64,000 bases of DNA. It comes from Paenibacillus sp. Root444D2 (GTDB lineage: Bacteria > Bacillota > Bacilli > Paenibacillales > NBRC-103111). The notes beneath the pieces are model-generated. The model was given only the letters and a program-made list of their open reading frames with translations, was not told the DNA's origin and searched no databases. A program made the position numbers and the translations under genes. The stretch is taken from NCBI RefSeq assembly GCF_001426375.1, contig NZ_LMEO01000012.1:319362-383361 (forward strand), given 5' to 3'. Positions 34,400 through 42,285 of the stretch are shown here, piece by piece. The stretch's first letter is position 1. Each line of letters begins with the position of its first letter.

Positions 34400-34510
34400 A
34401 AGGCTAAAAAAATTTGTACCGAAGATACTATTACCGATAGGGGCGTCCCCCGTCGCCACTTTCCCTGCATCTGAGTGGCAAATTAACATTGTGAGCTCCA
34501 ACAACATAAA

Positions 34511-34526
34511 TCGTGCACGTAAACGA
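34511..34526. promoter_or_regulatory. Probable LacI half-conserved operator O2
   Basis: TCGTGCACGTAAACGA keeps the left half and the centre of the 20-bp palindrome; the right half is diverged. Confidence 0.5.
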
Positions 34527-34553
34527 CCTTATCTTAACAAATGCCCTCATGTT

Positions 34554-34567
34554 TGTAAACGCTTTTA
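34554..34567. promoter_or_regulatory. cre-like catabolite site
   Basis: TGTAAACGCTTTTA fits the CcpA consensus TGWAARCGYTWNCW with one mismatch. It lies in the control region shared by the LacI gene and the truncated operon. Confidence 0.5.
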
Positions 34568-34609
34568 TTAGAAATTAGTTCATCTTTCCTATTCCTACTC
34601 TTTCCTGTA

Positions 34610-34625
34610 TCGTTCACGAGCACGG
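34610..34625 (+). promoter_or_regulatory. Probable LacI operator O3 near its own gene
   Basis: TCGTTCACGAGCACGG matches the core of the 20-bp palindrome at 13 of 16 positions and sits about 65 bases ahead of the lacI-type start codon, which suggests autoregulation. Confidence 0.45.
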
Positions 34626-34690
34626 GTATTGACCAGCCCGCTCTGTTAAGCTACGATTAGACCACTAGATTCCATTCTCACGGAGGCCGC

Positions 34691-35695
34691 ATGAACATTA
34701 CCAGTAAACAAATCGCCGAGCTGTGCGGAGTTACACGGGGAACGGTGGATCGGGCGTTAAACAACCGTCCCGGTATTAATCCGGAGACTCGTGTGAAAAT
34801 ACTGCGGGTCGCAGAGGAGCTCGGCTACCGCCCCCATTTTTTAGCACAAAGCCTTGTTAAAGGACATACCAAAACGTTAGGTATCGTGCTGTTTGACATC
34901 CATAATCAGATTTTCTCCCAGCTATTCCACGCATTCGAAGCCGAAGCTAGGAAACGGGGTTATATCGTTTATCTTGTCCTTTCTAATCGCGACAAGGACC
35001 TAGAGCTAGAGTATATCAACAACTTGTTAGATCGTAGAGTTGACGGAATCGCACTATTGCCGACCAATTTCAACAAAAAATTCGAAACTCTTTTGACTCG
35101 CTCGCGGACACCTATCGTAACATTCGGCAATCGCCTTTCAGGCCAGTTTCCTTATGTTTGGATCGACGATAAGCAAGCAATCCGAGACTCAGTCGCCTTT
35201 CTTTCCAGTCAAGGCTATCGGCACTTGATCTACTTAAGTCCGCCTCTGATGCGAAAGGGAAAAGAGAATATTTATGTGCCCGAGCAACGATATCTTGGTT
35301 TTATCGAAGCATGTGATGAGATCTCCGATATGCGGCATAACGTCATCGCACAGAAAAATTATTTGGCTGAATTGGAGCAATTGATAGAGAAAACGGACAG
35401 CAAAAGCGCGATCTTATGCTCTAGTGACGTGTACGCACTTGAGGTTCTGAAATGGTTGAAATCCCGTAAAATCCGAGTACCTGAACAAATTGGCCTCATG
35501 GGTTTCGATAACATTCATGTATTAAAATACATGAATCCCTCACTAACAACAGTTGATTATAATGTGGATGAAATCGGCACTAAACTAGCCGACATTTTAA
35601 TTAGCCAAATTAACAATGATGAAGTTCCTGCCGAGACCCTTATCGCTCATCATGTCCTTCAGGGAGAATCCGTCACTCTTGACAGAGACTTATAA
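34691..35695 (+). CDS. LacI family transcriptional regulator
   Basis: Repressor of 334 residues. The N-terminal helix-turn-helix and hinge read MNITSKQIAELCGVTRGTVD with NNRPGINPETRVKILRVAEE next. A periplasmic-binding-protein-like sugar domain follows (KTLGIVLFDIHNQIFSQL; IGLMGFDNIHVLKYMNPSLT). The recognition helix is VTRGTVDRALNN, a variant of the usual VS-x-TVSRALN. CGGAGG precedes the ATG by a short spacer. It is divergent from the truncated permease-GH116 unit and very likely controlled that operon through the palindromes at 34380-34625. A tight terminator overlaps its stop codon. Confidence 0.92.
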   Translation: MNITSKQIAELCGVTRGTVDRALNNRPGINPETRVKILRVAEELGYRPHFLAQSLVKGHTKTLGIVLFDIHNQIFSQLFHAFEAEARKRGYIVYLVLSNRDKDLELEYINNLLDRRVDGIALLPTNFNKKFETLLTRSRTPIVTFGNRLSGQFPYVWIDDKQAIRDSVAFLSSQGYRHLIYLSPPLMRKGKENIYVPEQRYLGFIEACDEISDMRHNVIAQKNYLAELEQLIEKTDSKSAILCSSDVYALEVLKWLKSRKIRVPEQIGLMGFDNIHVLKYMNPSLTTVDYNVDEIGTKLADILISQINNDEVPAETLIAHHVLQGESVTLDRDL

Positions 35696-35709
35696 GTCTC
35701 TGTTTTTTT
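35683..35709 (+). terminator. Terminator overlapping the lacI stop codon
   Basis: A perfect palindrome (CAGAGACTTA and its complement) at 35683-35702, then seven T. The TAA stop codon of the regulator lies inside the stem. Confidence 0.92.
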
Positions 35710-35740
35710 AGCGCGAAGTGAGTTGCCAACCGAAATAATT

Positions 35741-35986
35741 TCAAGAGCCATCTGTGAACGATTGGCCCTTGGCGGCAAGGGCTTGACGAATCTGATCCAG
35801 AGCCTTTGGTCCCATACCATGCAGCTTCAAGATCTCGGCCTCGGTGAGCTTGGTGAACTGCTCTAGTCGCAAGTAGCCTGCATTAGCGAGCGCTCGACGT
35901 GCTGGATTGCTTAACCTCGGAAGATCAGATTTCTGGTCGTCGATAGTTTCCGTATGATTAGGTTCAATGTTTTTGTTCTTTGGCAT
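35741..35986 (-). CDS. Helix-hairpin-helix protein resembling the RNA polymerase alpha C-terminal domain
   Basis: An 81-residue protein. After a hydrophilic 30-residue tail comes a fold with LSNPARRALANAGYLRLEQF, then LTEAEILKLHGMGPKALDQI, the pattern of the alpha-CTD or of small stand-alone HhH DNA-binding proteins. It lacks the rest of the polymerase subunit. The ATG at 35986 lies eight bases behind AAAGGAG; a longer frame overlaps the next gene. Small proteins of this kind are widespread in Bacillales and their role is unclear. It follows the DUF3221-like lipoprotein gene by 25 bases on the same strand. Confidence 0.8.
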   Translation of the reverse strand: MPKNKNIEPNHTETIDDQKSDLPRLSNPARRALANAGYLRLEQFTKLTEAEILKLHGMGPKALDQIRQALAAKGQSFTDGS

Positions 35987-36011
35987 AGTAAGTTCTCCTT
36001 TTTTTCTCCCA

Positions 36012-36917
36012 TTAACGTTCAATGACAACCTGTGTCACGATTTTCTCCGGCCCAATCTCGTACCCTGCAAACCAAATCTTTACACTTTCTCCCATTTCGA
36101 TGTCGGAGAAGTCCGCATTTTCATCGTTCACCCACACTTGTGTAATTGGGAGCAGTCGATGCTTCACACCATCAACTTCGATTGTTCGTTCTGTGTTAAC
36201 GCCTTCACCCGTTTTCTCTAATCGCGTGACATTACCTCTTGCATCGCCTATTCCATTGTCTCTTGTCATTATTTCAAGGCGTAGTCCCGTTGTTTGCCCT
36301 GGGTAACTCGTCAACATCATCCCTTCGCTCCAAACCTTGACTATAGAGCCGATTCTTACGTCCCTCGCATGGACTGGCTTCCCTTCAAACTCGATGTTCG
36401 CATCGTCCGACATCGTGTACCACGCAGCTTCAGGCATTTTCATTTCTTTGTCTAAGAATTTATTGGATGACACAACCAGAAACCGACCCTTTTCATCGAT
36501 TGCAGTGATTTTGCCAGTCAAACCTGGTTGATCGCCAATTGTGTATACCGAAATGTTCAGTGGAAACTCGCCACCAACCGCCTTATAGATCGATTGTCTG
36601 AGCTCGGTTTCCTCTTCCTCAGACAGCAACTTCGAATCATCGCCAATTCGGCGGATTTCTAGGAAACCTTCGTTTTCGTTGCTGTATGATGACTGGAACT
36701 TCACACGGTGGCTATCAAATACGTTTTTCAATAAGGGGAGCTGATTCACATACTTTTCCAACTCCTGTTTTGATATAGATGTTACCTTTCCAGGAGTTTT
36801 GGATGGATCAGCTCCCTCATCTCTGTTCAGGAGATTCGATTTCCCGCAACTTGAAAATAACATGGTCACAAATAATATACAAACAACTACACCGAACAAC
36901 CTCATCTCTTTCCTCAC
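36012..36917 (-). CDS. Lipoprotein with DUF3221-like domains
   Basis: Predicted membrane-anchored lipoprotein of 301 residues with lipobox FSSC (about residue 24). The first part (50-125) is a mixed domain. The second (about 130-215) has the OB-like pattern of DUF3221: GKITAIDEKGRFLVVSS, then GSIVKVWSEGMMLTSYPGQT. A third segment (220-301) repeats this pattern in decayed form (GNVTRLEKTG...MGESVKIWFAGYEIGPEK). Function unknown; such proteins are common surface lipoproteins of Bacillales. The HhH gene follows. Confidence 0.75.
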   Translation of the reverse strand: MRKEMRLFGVVVCILFVTMLFSSCGKSNLLNRDEGADPSKTPGKVTSISKQELEKYVNQLPLLKNVFDSHRVKFQSSYSNENEGFLEIRRIGDDSKLLSEEEETELRQSIYKAVGGEFPLNISVYTIGDQPGLTGKITAIDEKGRFLVVSSNKFLDKEMKMPEAAWYTMSDDANIEFEGKPVHARDVRIGSIVKVWSEGMMLTSYPGQTTGLRLEIMTRDNGIGDARGNVTRLEKTGEGVNTERTIEVDGVKHRLLPITQVWVNDENADFSDIEMGESVKIWFAGYEIGPEKIVTQVVIER

Positions 36918-37039
36918 GACACGCCCCCTTATTCAAGAGTAGGATAGATACTATTAACAGGTATCCTTTCATGATTTTGTAAATATTAGACGCGTTAAAG
37001 CTAATCATAGTTTCGTTAAACTGCCCTTCTAAATGGCAC

Positions 37040-37069
37040 AAAAAAACCCACAGCAACAGGCTGCGGGTT
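37040..37069 (-). terminator. Terminator of the 37-48 kb operon
   Basis: On the minus strand AACCCGCAGC and GCTGTGGGTT pair around CTGTT and are followed by a T tract, about 40 bases after the EEP gene stops. Confidence 0.88.
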
Positions 37070-37107
37070 AAGTTTTTGGCAAATATAGCTGCTATAGCTG
37101 TTCCTTG

Positions 37108-37869
37108 CTACAATCTTACACTCGCCACGACTGGATAATGGTCTGACGGATAGCGACCGTTGTACAGGCTTCGGTCGACGTTGATTGAACTCACTTGAAT
37201 TTCGGGCGTCACGAAAATGTAATCTATCGGCTCTCCCGTGTCGCCGCCGTTAAAGTCATGCCAGGTGCAGCCTACATTATCGTCCGCGCCATAACCATTA
37301 CAAAGCCCCGCTTGTGTCAGAATTTCGATCACATCGCTGCTTGGGCCGCAGTTAAAGTCACCCGTCAATATTGTCGGAATCCCGTCTCGACCGTCCATGG
37401 TGCGGATTCGTTCTACAATAAGCTGGATGCCGTTCGTTCTAGCTTCCTCACTCATATGGTCCAAATGAGTATTGAACACGTACCACTCCTGTCCGTCTTG
37501 CTGCCTCAGCCGTACCCAGGTGCATATTCGCGGACAGCCAGCGTTCCAGCTCAAGTAACCTAGCCGTTCAGGATACTCGGATAGACCGAAGTTCCCGCTC
37601 TCGACTGGCTTCAGCAAACCACGATGATAGAAGATGGCGCAATGCTCGTCTTCGTTCCCTCCCTGACGGCCTTCACCGAGCCAGGCGTAATCCGATAGCA
37701 GCGCTTGCAGATCCTGCAGCATAGCGTGCGTTCCCTCCTGCGTGCAAACAATCGCTGCCCCTGCTTTTTTTATGGCCTCAGCCGCTTCATTGATACGGTT
37801 CGGCCATGCATTGTCGCCATCCTGCTGGACATTAACCCTCAGGTTAAACGTCATCACCGTTATATCCAT
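37108..37869 (-). CDS. Endonuclease/exonuclease/phosphatase (EEP) family hydrolase
   Basis: Cytoplasmic metal-dependent hydrolase of 253 residues. The EEP fold motifs are all present: MTFNLRVN (N9), CTQEG (catalytic Glu), NTHLDHMS, TGDFNC (D and N), and SDHYPV at the end (catalytic His). There is no signal peptide. Members cut phosphodiesters or phosphomonoesters in nucleic acids, lipids or sugar phosphates. GGAGGAGAACA precedes the ATG, 16 bases after the FIMAH protein stops, so it is the last gene of the long operon. Its link to a sugar-uptake operon is unexplained. Confidence 0.85.
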   Translation of the reverse strand: MDITVMTFNLRVNVQQDGDNAWPNRINEAAEAIKKAGAAIVCTQEGTHAMLQDLQALLSDYAWLGEGRQGGNEDEHCAIFYHRGLLKPVESGNFGLSEYPERLGYLSWNAGCPRICTWVRLRQQDGQEWYVFNTHLDHMSEEARTNGIQLIVERIRTMDGRDGIPTILTGDFNCGPSSDVIEILTQAGLCNGYGADDNVGCTWHDFNGGDTGEPIDYIFVTPEIQVSSINVDRSLYNGRYPSDHYPVVASVRL

Positions 37870-37885
37870 TGTTCTCCTCCAATAG

Positions 37886-40800
37886 TTACAAATAACCTGC
37901 CAACTTTGTAAGAATTTGCGCTTGTTCTGTCGTCAACTTTTTGCCGCTTTGGGCTTCCACTTCGTTTAAGAAAGCATGAAGCATGCCTTCCTTTGCCTTT
38001 AGATTTCCTCGCTTCTCTGCTTCCTGAGCACTCAGAAGCTTGCTGCAAAGCCCACTTACAATCCCCTGATCATCAGCCATAAACTGACGAATGAGTCCAC
38101 ACAGCCCGTCATAGGTCACAGAAACCTGAAACGTAAATGTGGCGGTACTGGTGTTTCCTGCCAAGTCTGTGGCTGAAACCGAAATATCGTGGCTTCCAGG
38201 TTCAAACGTATAGGCAGGTTGCCCAACGAGTGAAGATGAACACGAATTCGTAACAAGCCCGGATAATGCGTCTGCAGCTGTGCAGCCAATATAAACCGCT
38301 TGTTGTACAGTATACGAACGTTCGCCCGAGAATTCAATAACCGGAGCCGTTTTGTCGATCCGAATGTCCATCGTTCGTGGAGTCTCCTTGATACCTGAGA
38401 AGTTCGTAGCGGCATACGTCACGCTCGTAACCCCTTCGACAGATATCGGGAATTGGAGTGATGATCCCTTTACGGTCGTTTGAGCAATCTGCTGCGCCCC
38501 CAATGCCGAATAGGAGATGGAGTAGGCACGGTTTGCTTCAATCGTTACGGCAGCATCCTTGTTGATCCATCCGCTTTCGTTCGGAGACGGATTGATGCTT
38601 GCGACTGAGATTGGCGGGACTGAATCTTTGACGCTAATGAAAAAATCATCATAATATGCAGATGAAATATTATAACGGCTCGTTACCGCGATTAGACTAG
38701 CGTAAGCTGCGTTGGCCGGCGCCTTTCCTTTGAGAGTCACCTTCTGCCATTGGGCTAATCTGGATTCGTCCAAATGGATTTCGAGTGTGGAGATCGTCGC
38801 GTTGTTCTTGTCAAAGAAGCGGAACATGAATCCCGGTTGACCTGATTCAATGTACAGATTGACGCCTGCTTGGTATTCTTCCCCAGGTTTGACCGGAATC
38901 TTGTCACTTTGTACGGCAACGGAAGCTGTCCGGAGTTTATCCGTGATCTTCAGGCTTTTGGAGCCAGAGAAGCTGCGCTCGCCGCTGATCTCAAACCGGT
39001 AATCTGTTCCTGTCGCGAACAAGGAAGTCCAGCCGGGAATGACGCTATTATTCACATTATCTTCCAACCCTGCGTTGTGGACAGGAACTGGGATGCCCGG
39101 TGGCTCCTCCACGATTTCCCCATCTACCTTCATTCGGTATAAAATTGTATTGGTCGCCTGATCGGTAAAGTACAAGTCCCCATCCATTCCCAGATCAAAT
39201 CTTGATGTGTCCGCCAACGTGCGGAACTCCAGCGTTTGCGGATCGATAACGGTCAGTTTGTTATTAAAGAGGACATAGAGCAGTCCGTCCTCCGACCAGC
39301 GAAGCGGATGATGAGCCCATTGGCTAAAGCTCAGACTCGGATAGATTTTCTTACTTTTTACAACGTTGTAGGTATTTGGATCTATGGCAAAAATGTACTC
39401 GTAAGAAGCGCCCCAGATCAAGCCGTCCGGTCCGACGGCCAGATCGCCGATGAAGATCGGTTTCGTCAAGCCGGGAACCCGAAGTGGGAATTCAGCAATT
39501 TTCTGCTCCTTACCAACATCCCATACGAAGATTTTCGCTTCCTCTTCCGTCGGTTCGGAGCCAAGGCCGTTCCGGATCGTGGTAGATCCATATATTTTGC
39601 CATTAAGGTAAGCTGTGCTGAGTACGCTTTGATTCTGAACAACGTTGCGGTGAACTTTCGTTTCCCCCGTTGCCGGATCATGAACCGTTAATGAACCGCC
39701 TAACGTCCCATAACCGGATATCGTGGAAATAAACAGCTTGCCCTGACCGCCTGTGATATTTACAAGCCGTTCTTGATCATCCCCTAAAACAGCTAAACGT
39801 TTCGGATTTGAATCGCTCGGTTCAGCTGCCAAGTTGTATTCATACAGGGCGCCTTCCGGATAAACCCCCATATATACTTTGTTCCCAACAGGGTATACAC
39901 TATCTGCTTGACCGATGCTGAAGGGCTTGGCCGTGTTATCCGTCAGATTGACAAGCGATGATCGTGCCTGTGAGCCTGTCGTGATCAGCTGTGTTTCTGA
40001 GACGCTTTGGAGTCGATTCACAACTCCAGGAAGTCCTGGTATGATAGGCGGTTTGAGATAAACCTGCTTCGTTTCGATATTCATCAACGTCACGCCGCCG
40101 TCATAACGTACTGTCACCAAGGTTTTGCCGGGCAGTTCAGGGTTATTCGGAATCTCCACCCAATCCGCACCGCGAAAGCCGGAAGCATATTCCATTCCAG
40201 TCAACGCGACTTCATGCGTCGCAAGATCGAAGGTCTTCAGCTTTTTATCTGACATATAGTACAGTTTTCCGTCTAGTGAGTCCGTGGCATGCAATCCCGT
40301 CACATTCTCCAATTGGACGTCCAGCCAAGCTTCTGTTTGCGTATCGTAGATGTAAGCTTCTCCCGGCACCCCGCTGCCATCCGTATAACGGGCAAACAAA
40401 TATCGGTCGTCAATGGTGTCCAAGTCATATACAGTATCATTCTTAACGCTGAGGGAAGCGGCAATATTCGTTTTCATACCCGTTGCCAAATTTACCCTCA
40501 CAATTTGCTTCTGTGCGGTTCCCGCATAGACGTTCCCGCCTTGGTACGCGATAGAACGTACATATTCTTGATCCATAGCGCCGATGACTCGGCCGTAATC
40601 CTTGGTCATTTTGGAGGCAGGGTCATACTGGTATACCTTTCCGCCGGGATATGTCCCCACGTAAACACGTCCCTGCTCATCCGTTGTAATACTATTCGGT
40701 ACGGATTGCCCATCGAATTGGGCTACCTGCGTTGGCGTATGCGTAACTGGCGAGTAGCTCCAAAGCCTTGCCCCGCCACCATCAGCTGCTAGGTATAAGG

Positions 40801-41134
40801 TTCCGTCAGGGGCGACAGTATGCGCCCAGGAACTCTCCGAAGGGCCGATTGGAATGCTTCGCAACAGCTTATAATCCTCCAGATCAATGACATTGAGATG
40901 TCCCGGCTTCCCTTTGCTCGTCGCATAAAGCACATAATGCCCATCTTCTCGGCCTACAGTGCCGTTGAATACTGCAACCGTATAATTATTCGGAATTAGG
41001 AGCTCCTCAGGAGTCCCGTAAGTTTTCTGTGAAAGCCGACTGCCCTCAGCCGAAACGAAAACAGCCCCCCAACTTGTCAAAGTGATTAATAGGACCATCA
41101 TGAGCACGAACACACGATACTTACTGTTTGGCAT
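37886..41134 (-). CDS. Large secreted beta-propeller protein with FIMAH domain
   Basis: Exported protein of 1082 residues with a signal peptide ending near VFVSA-E (residue 29). Residues ~60-680 consist of beta-propeller blades of the PQQ/YVTN type (for example TVAPDGTLYLAADGGGARLW and SITTDEQGRVYVGTYPGGKV), enough for two propellers. A carbohydrate-binding-like jelly roll follows (about 695-840), then two Ig-like modules (VASINPSPNESGWINKDAAV; DKTAPVIEFSG), and last a helical FIMAH domain (about 1010-1082) typical of Paenibacillus exoenzymes. No catalytic motif of a known lyase is evident. AGGAGG and a perfect cre lie upstream. It is probably a polysaccharide-binding or lyase-like exoprotein. 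Confidence 0.8.
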   Translation of the reverse strand: MPNSKYRVFVLMMVLLITLTSWGAVFVSAEGSRLSQKTYGTPEELLIPNNYTVAVFNGTVGREDGHYVLYATSKGKPGHLNVIDLEDYKLLRSIPIGPSESSWAHTVAPDGTLYLAADGGGARLWSYSPVTHTPTQVAQFDGQSVPNSITTDEQGRVYVGTYPGGKVYQYDPASKMTKDYGRVIGAMDQEYVRSIAYQGGNVYAGTAQKQIVRVNLATGMKTNIAASLSVKNDTVYDLDTIDDRYLFARYTDGSGVPGEAYIYDTQTEAWLDVQLENVTGLHATDSLDGKLYYMSDKKLKTFDLATHEVALTGMEYASGFRGADWVEIPNNPELPGKTLVTVRYDGGVTLMNIETKQVYLKPPIIPGLPGVVNRLQSVSETQLITTGSQARSSLVNLTDNTAKPFSIGQADSVYPVGNKVYMGVYPEGALYEYNLAAEPSDSNPKRLAVLGDDQERLVNITGGQGKLFISTISGYGTLGGSLTVHDPATGETKVHRNVVQNQSVLSTAYLNGKIYGSTTIRNGLGSEPTEEEAKIFVWDVGKEQKIAEFPLRVPGLTKPIFIGDLAVGPDGLIWGASYEYIFAIDPNTYNVVKSKKIYPSLSFSQWAHHPLRWSEDGLLYVLFNNKLTVIDPQTLEFRTLADTSRFDLGMDGDLYFTDQATNTILYRMKVDGEIVEEPPGIPVPVHNAGLEDNVNNSVIPGWTSLFATGTDYRFEISGERSFSGSKSLKITDKLRTASVAVQSDKIPVKPGEEYQAGVNLYIESGQPGFMFRFFDKNNATISTLEIHLDESRLAQWQKVTLKGKAPANAAYASLIAVTSRYNISSAYYDDFFISVKDSVPPISVASINPSPNESGWINKDAAVTIEANRAYSISYSALGAQQIAQTTVKGSSLQFPISVEGVTSVTYAATNFSGIKETPRTMDIRIDKTAPVIEFSGERSYTVQQAVYIGCTAADALSGLVTNSCSSSLVGQPAYTFEPGSHDISVSATDLAGNTSTATFTFQVSVTYDGLCGLIRQFMADDQGIVSGLCSKLLSAQEAEKRGNLKAKEGMLHAFLNEVEAQSGKKLTTEQAQILTKLAGYL

Positions 41135-41177
41135 TACAAAACCTCCTAAGCATTCTCATTAATTTCCCTCTTCAAAA

Positions 41178-41191
41178 TGTAAGCGTTTTCA
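41178..41191. promoter_or_regulatory. Perfect cre-type catabolite site
   Basis: TGTAAGCGTTTTCA matches TGWAARCGYTWNCW at every position. It sits 44-57 bases upstream of the FIMAH exoprotein start and about 60 bases after the dehydrogenase gene, and points to CcpA control and a possible internal promoter here. Confidence 0.75.
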
Positions 41192-41249
41192 CGCAAGCTC
41201 AGAACCCGAACTCTTCTTCCCTTCCACTGTTCTAATACTCCTCAAGAGC

Positions 41250-42251
41250 TCATTTTTCATATTTCAAAAGTGTCCCCATCACATTGCCTGGCTGCTCATA
41301 ATTCCGGTAAGCATCTTCCGCACGCTCCAAAGAGAAAATATCAGATATAAGCGGCTCTACCTTGATTCGCTTCTCCGCCAGCAGACGAACATATTCGCCG
41401 ATATTCCGGCCTTCTGTCCAGCGCACGTATCCAATCGGATAATCGCGGTTTTCCAGCTCATATTGAACATCGTACCTCCCGGGACCGCCGGCTCTGGAAA
41501 TTAGAACCTCTGCTTCCTTGCCGAACATAAGCCCTCTAGAAAACTCAGTCGATAAATCTCCGACAATAACGATCTTACCTTTATCCCTGATCCACTTGAG
41601 TGAGCGGTTAATCAGCACTTCACCGGGGCCACTCGCACACAGAATCACACTATCAGCGCCATGACCGCCAGTCAGGTGTCCAAGCCTATCTTCTAACTGT
41701 TCTTGATCGACAAAAGCATGCCCGCTTCCCTGTTGTTTGAGCAACTCAGCGCGACTGGCATTCAAATCTATTCCGGCTACTAGAAAACCCGCCGCAGAAG
41801 CAATTTGGGCGATCATCTGCCCCAAAATGCCTAATCCAACGATAACCGTGGATTCCCCGAATCTTAAATCCGCTGTGCGCAGCGCATGGATGGCAATGGC
41901 GCCTAGCCCCGCAAATGCTGCGTCCTCTGGACGGACATGGTCTGGCACAACAGCGGTTAAATTGGCCGGGACAGTCAGCCATTCTGCATGGCGTACATAA
42001 GGGGCCCCGTAGCAAGCAACTCTCTGGCCTAATTGCAAACCGGTCACATTATCCCCGATCTGTTCAATGACGCCGACGGCGCTGTAACCTAGCAAACCTT
42101 GCTGCTCCGAAGCGCGTTTGATATACGTTATTTCGGTTCCGGGACTAATCGCCGAGTACTCAGTCCGTATACGCACATGACCATCAGGTAGGACGCCAAG
42201 GTCAATGTCTGTAATCATAATATTGCCTTTTACAGCTGCAACAGCCTTCAT
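41250..42251 (-). CDS. Medium-chain dehydrogenase/reductase (MDR) superfamily protein
   Basis: NAD(P)-dependent oxidoreductase of 333 residues. The GroES-like N-terminal domain has ISPGTEITYI and GYSAVGVIEQIGDNVTGLQLGQRV. The Rossmann domain contains VIVGLGILGQMIAQIASAAG. The usual catalytic zinc ligand Cys near residue 40 is replaced by Ser-Pro-Gly, and no structural-zinc Cys cluster is seen, so it is probably zinc-free or atypical, like some sugar or cyclitol dehydrogenases in uptake operons. It follows the YesS-like regulator by 34 bases and likely oxidises a sugar derivative imported by this system. Confidence 0.82.
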   Translation of the reverse strand: MKAVAAVKGNIMITDIDLGVLPDGHVRIRTEYSAISPGTEITYIKRASEQQGLLGYSAVGVIEQIGDNVTGLQLGQRVACYGAPYVRHAEWLTVPANLTAVVPDHVRPEDAAFAGLGAIAIHALRTADLRFGESTVIVGLGILGQMIAQIASAAGFLVAGIDLNASRAELLKQQGSGHAFVDQEQLEDRLGHLTGGHGADSVILCASGPGEVLINRSLKWIRDKGKIVIVGDLSTEFSRGLMFGKEAEVLISRAGGPGRYDVQYELENRDYPIGYVRWTEGRNIGEYVRLLAEKRIKVEPLISDIFSLERAEDAYRNYEQPGNVMGTLLKYEK

Positions 42252-42285
42252 TCTGGTTCTCCTCTTCCCATCCGAATTCCTAGAT

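Noticed and set aside
34400..34470. GC-rich stretch with GGGGACGC/CCCC, considered as a riboswitch fragment (c-di-GMP or fluoride type)
   Set aside because: Only isolated short strings match; no complete conserved core and no downstream gene in the right orientation.
40289..40792. Long open frame antisense to the beta-propeller exoprotein (also 39236-39691)
   Set aside because: A by-product of codon use in the repeated propeller coding sequence; no start signal or domain.
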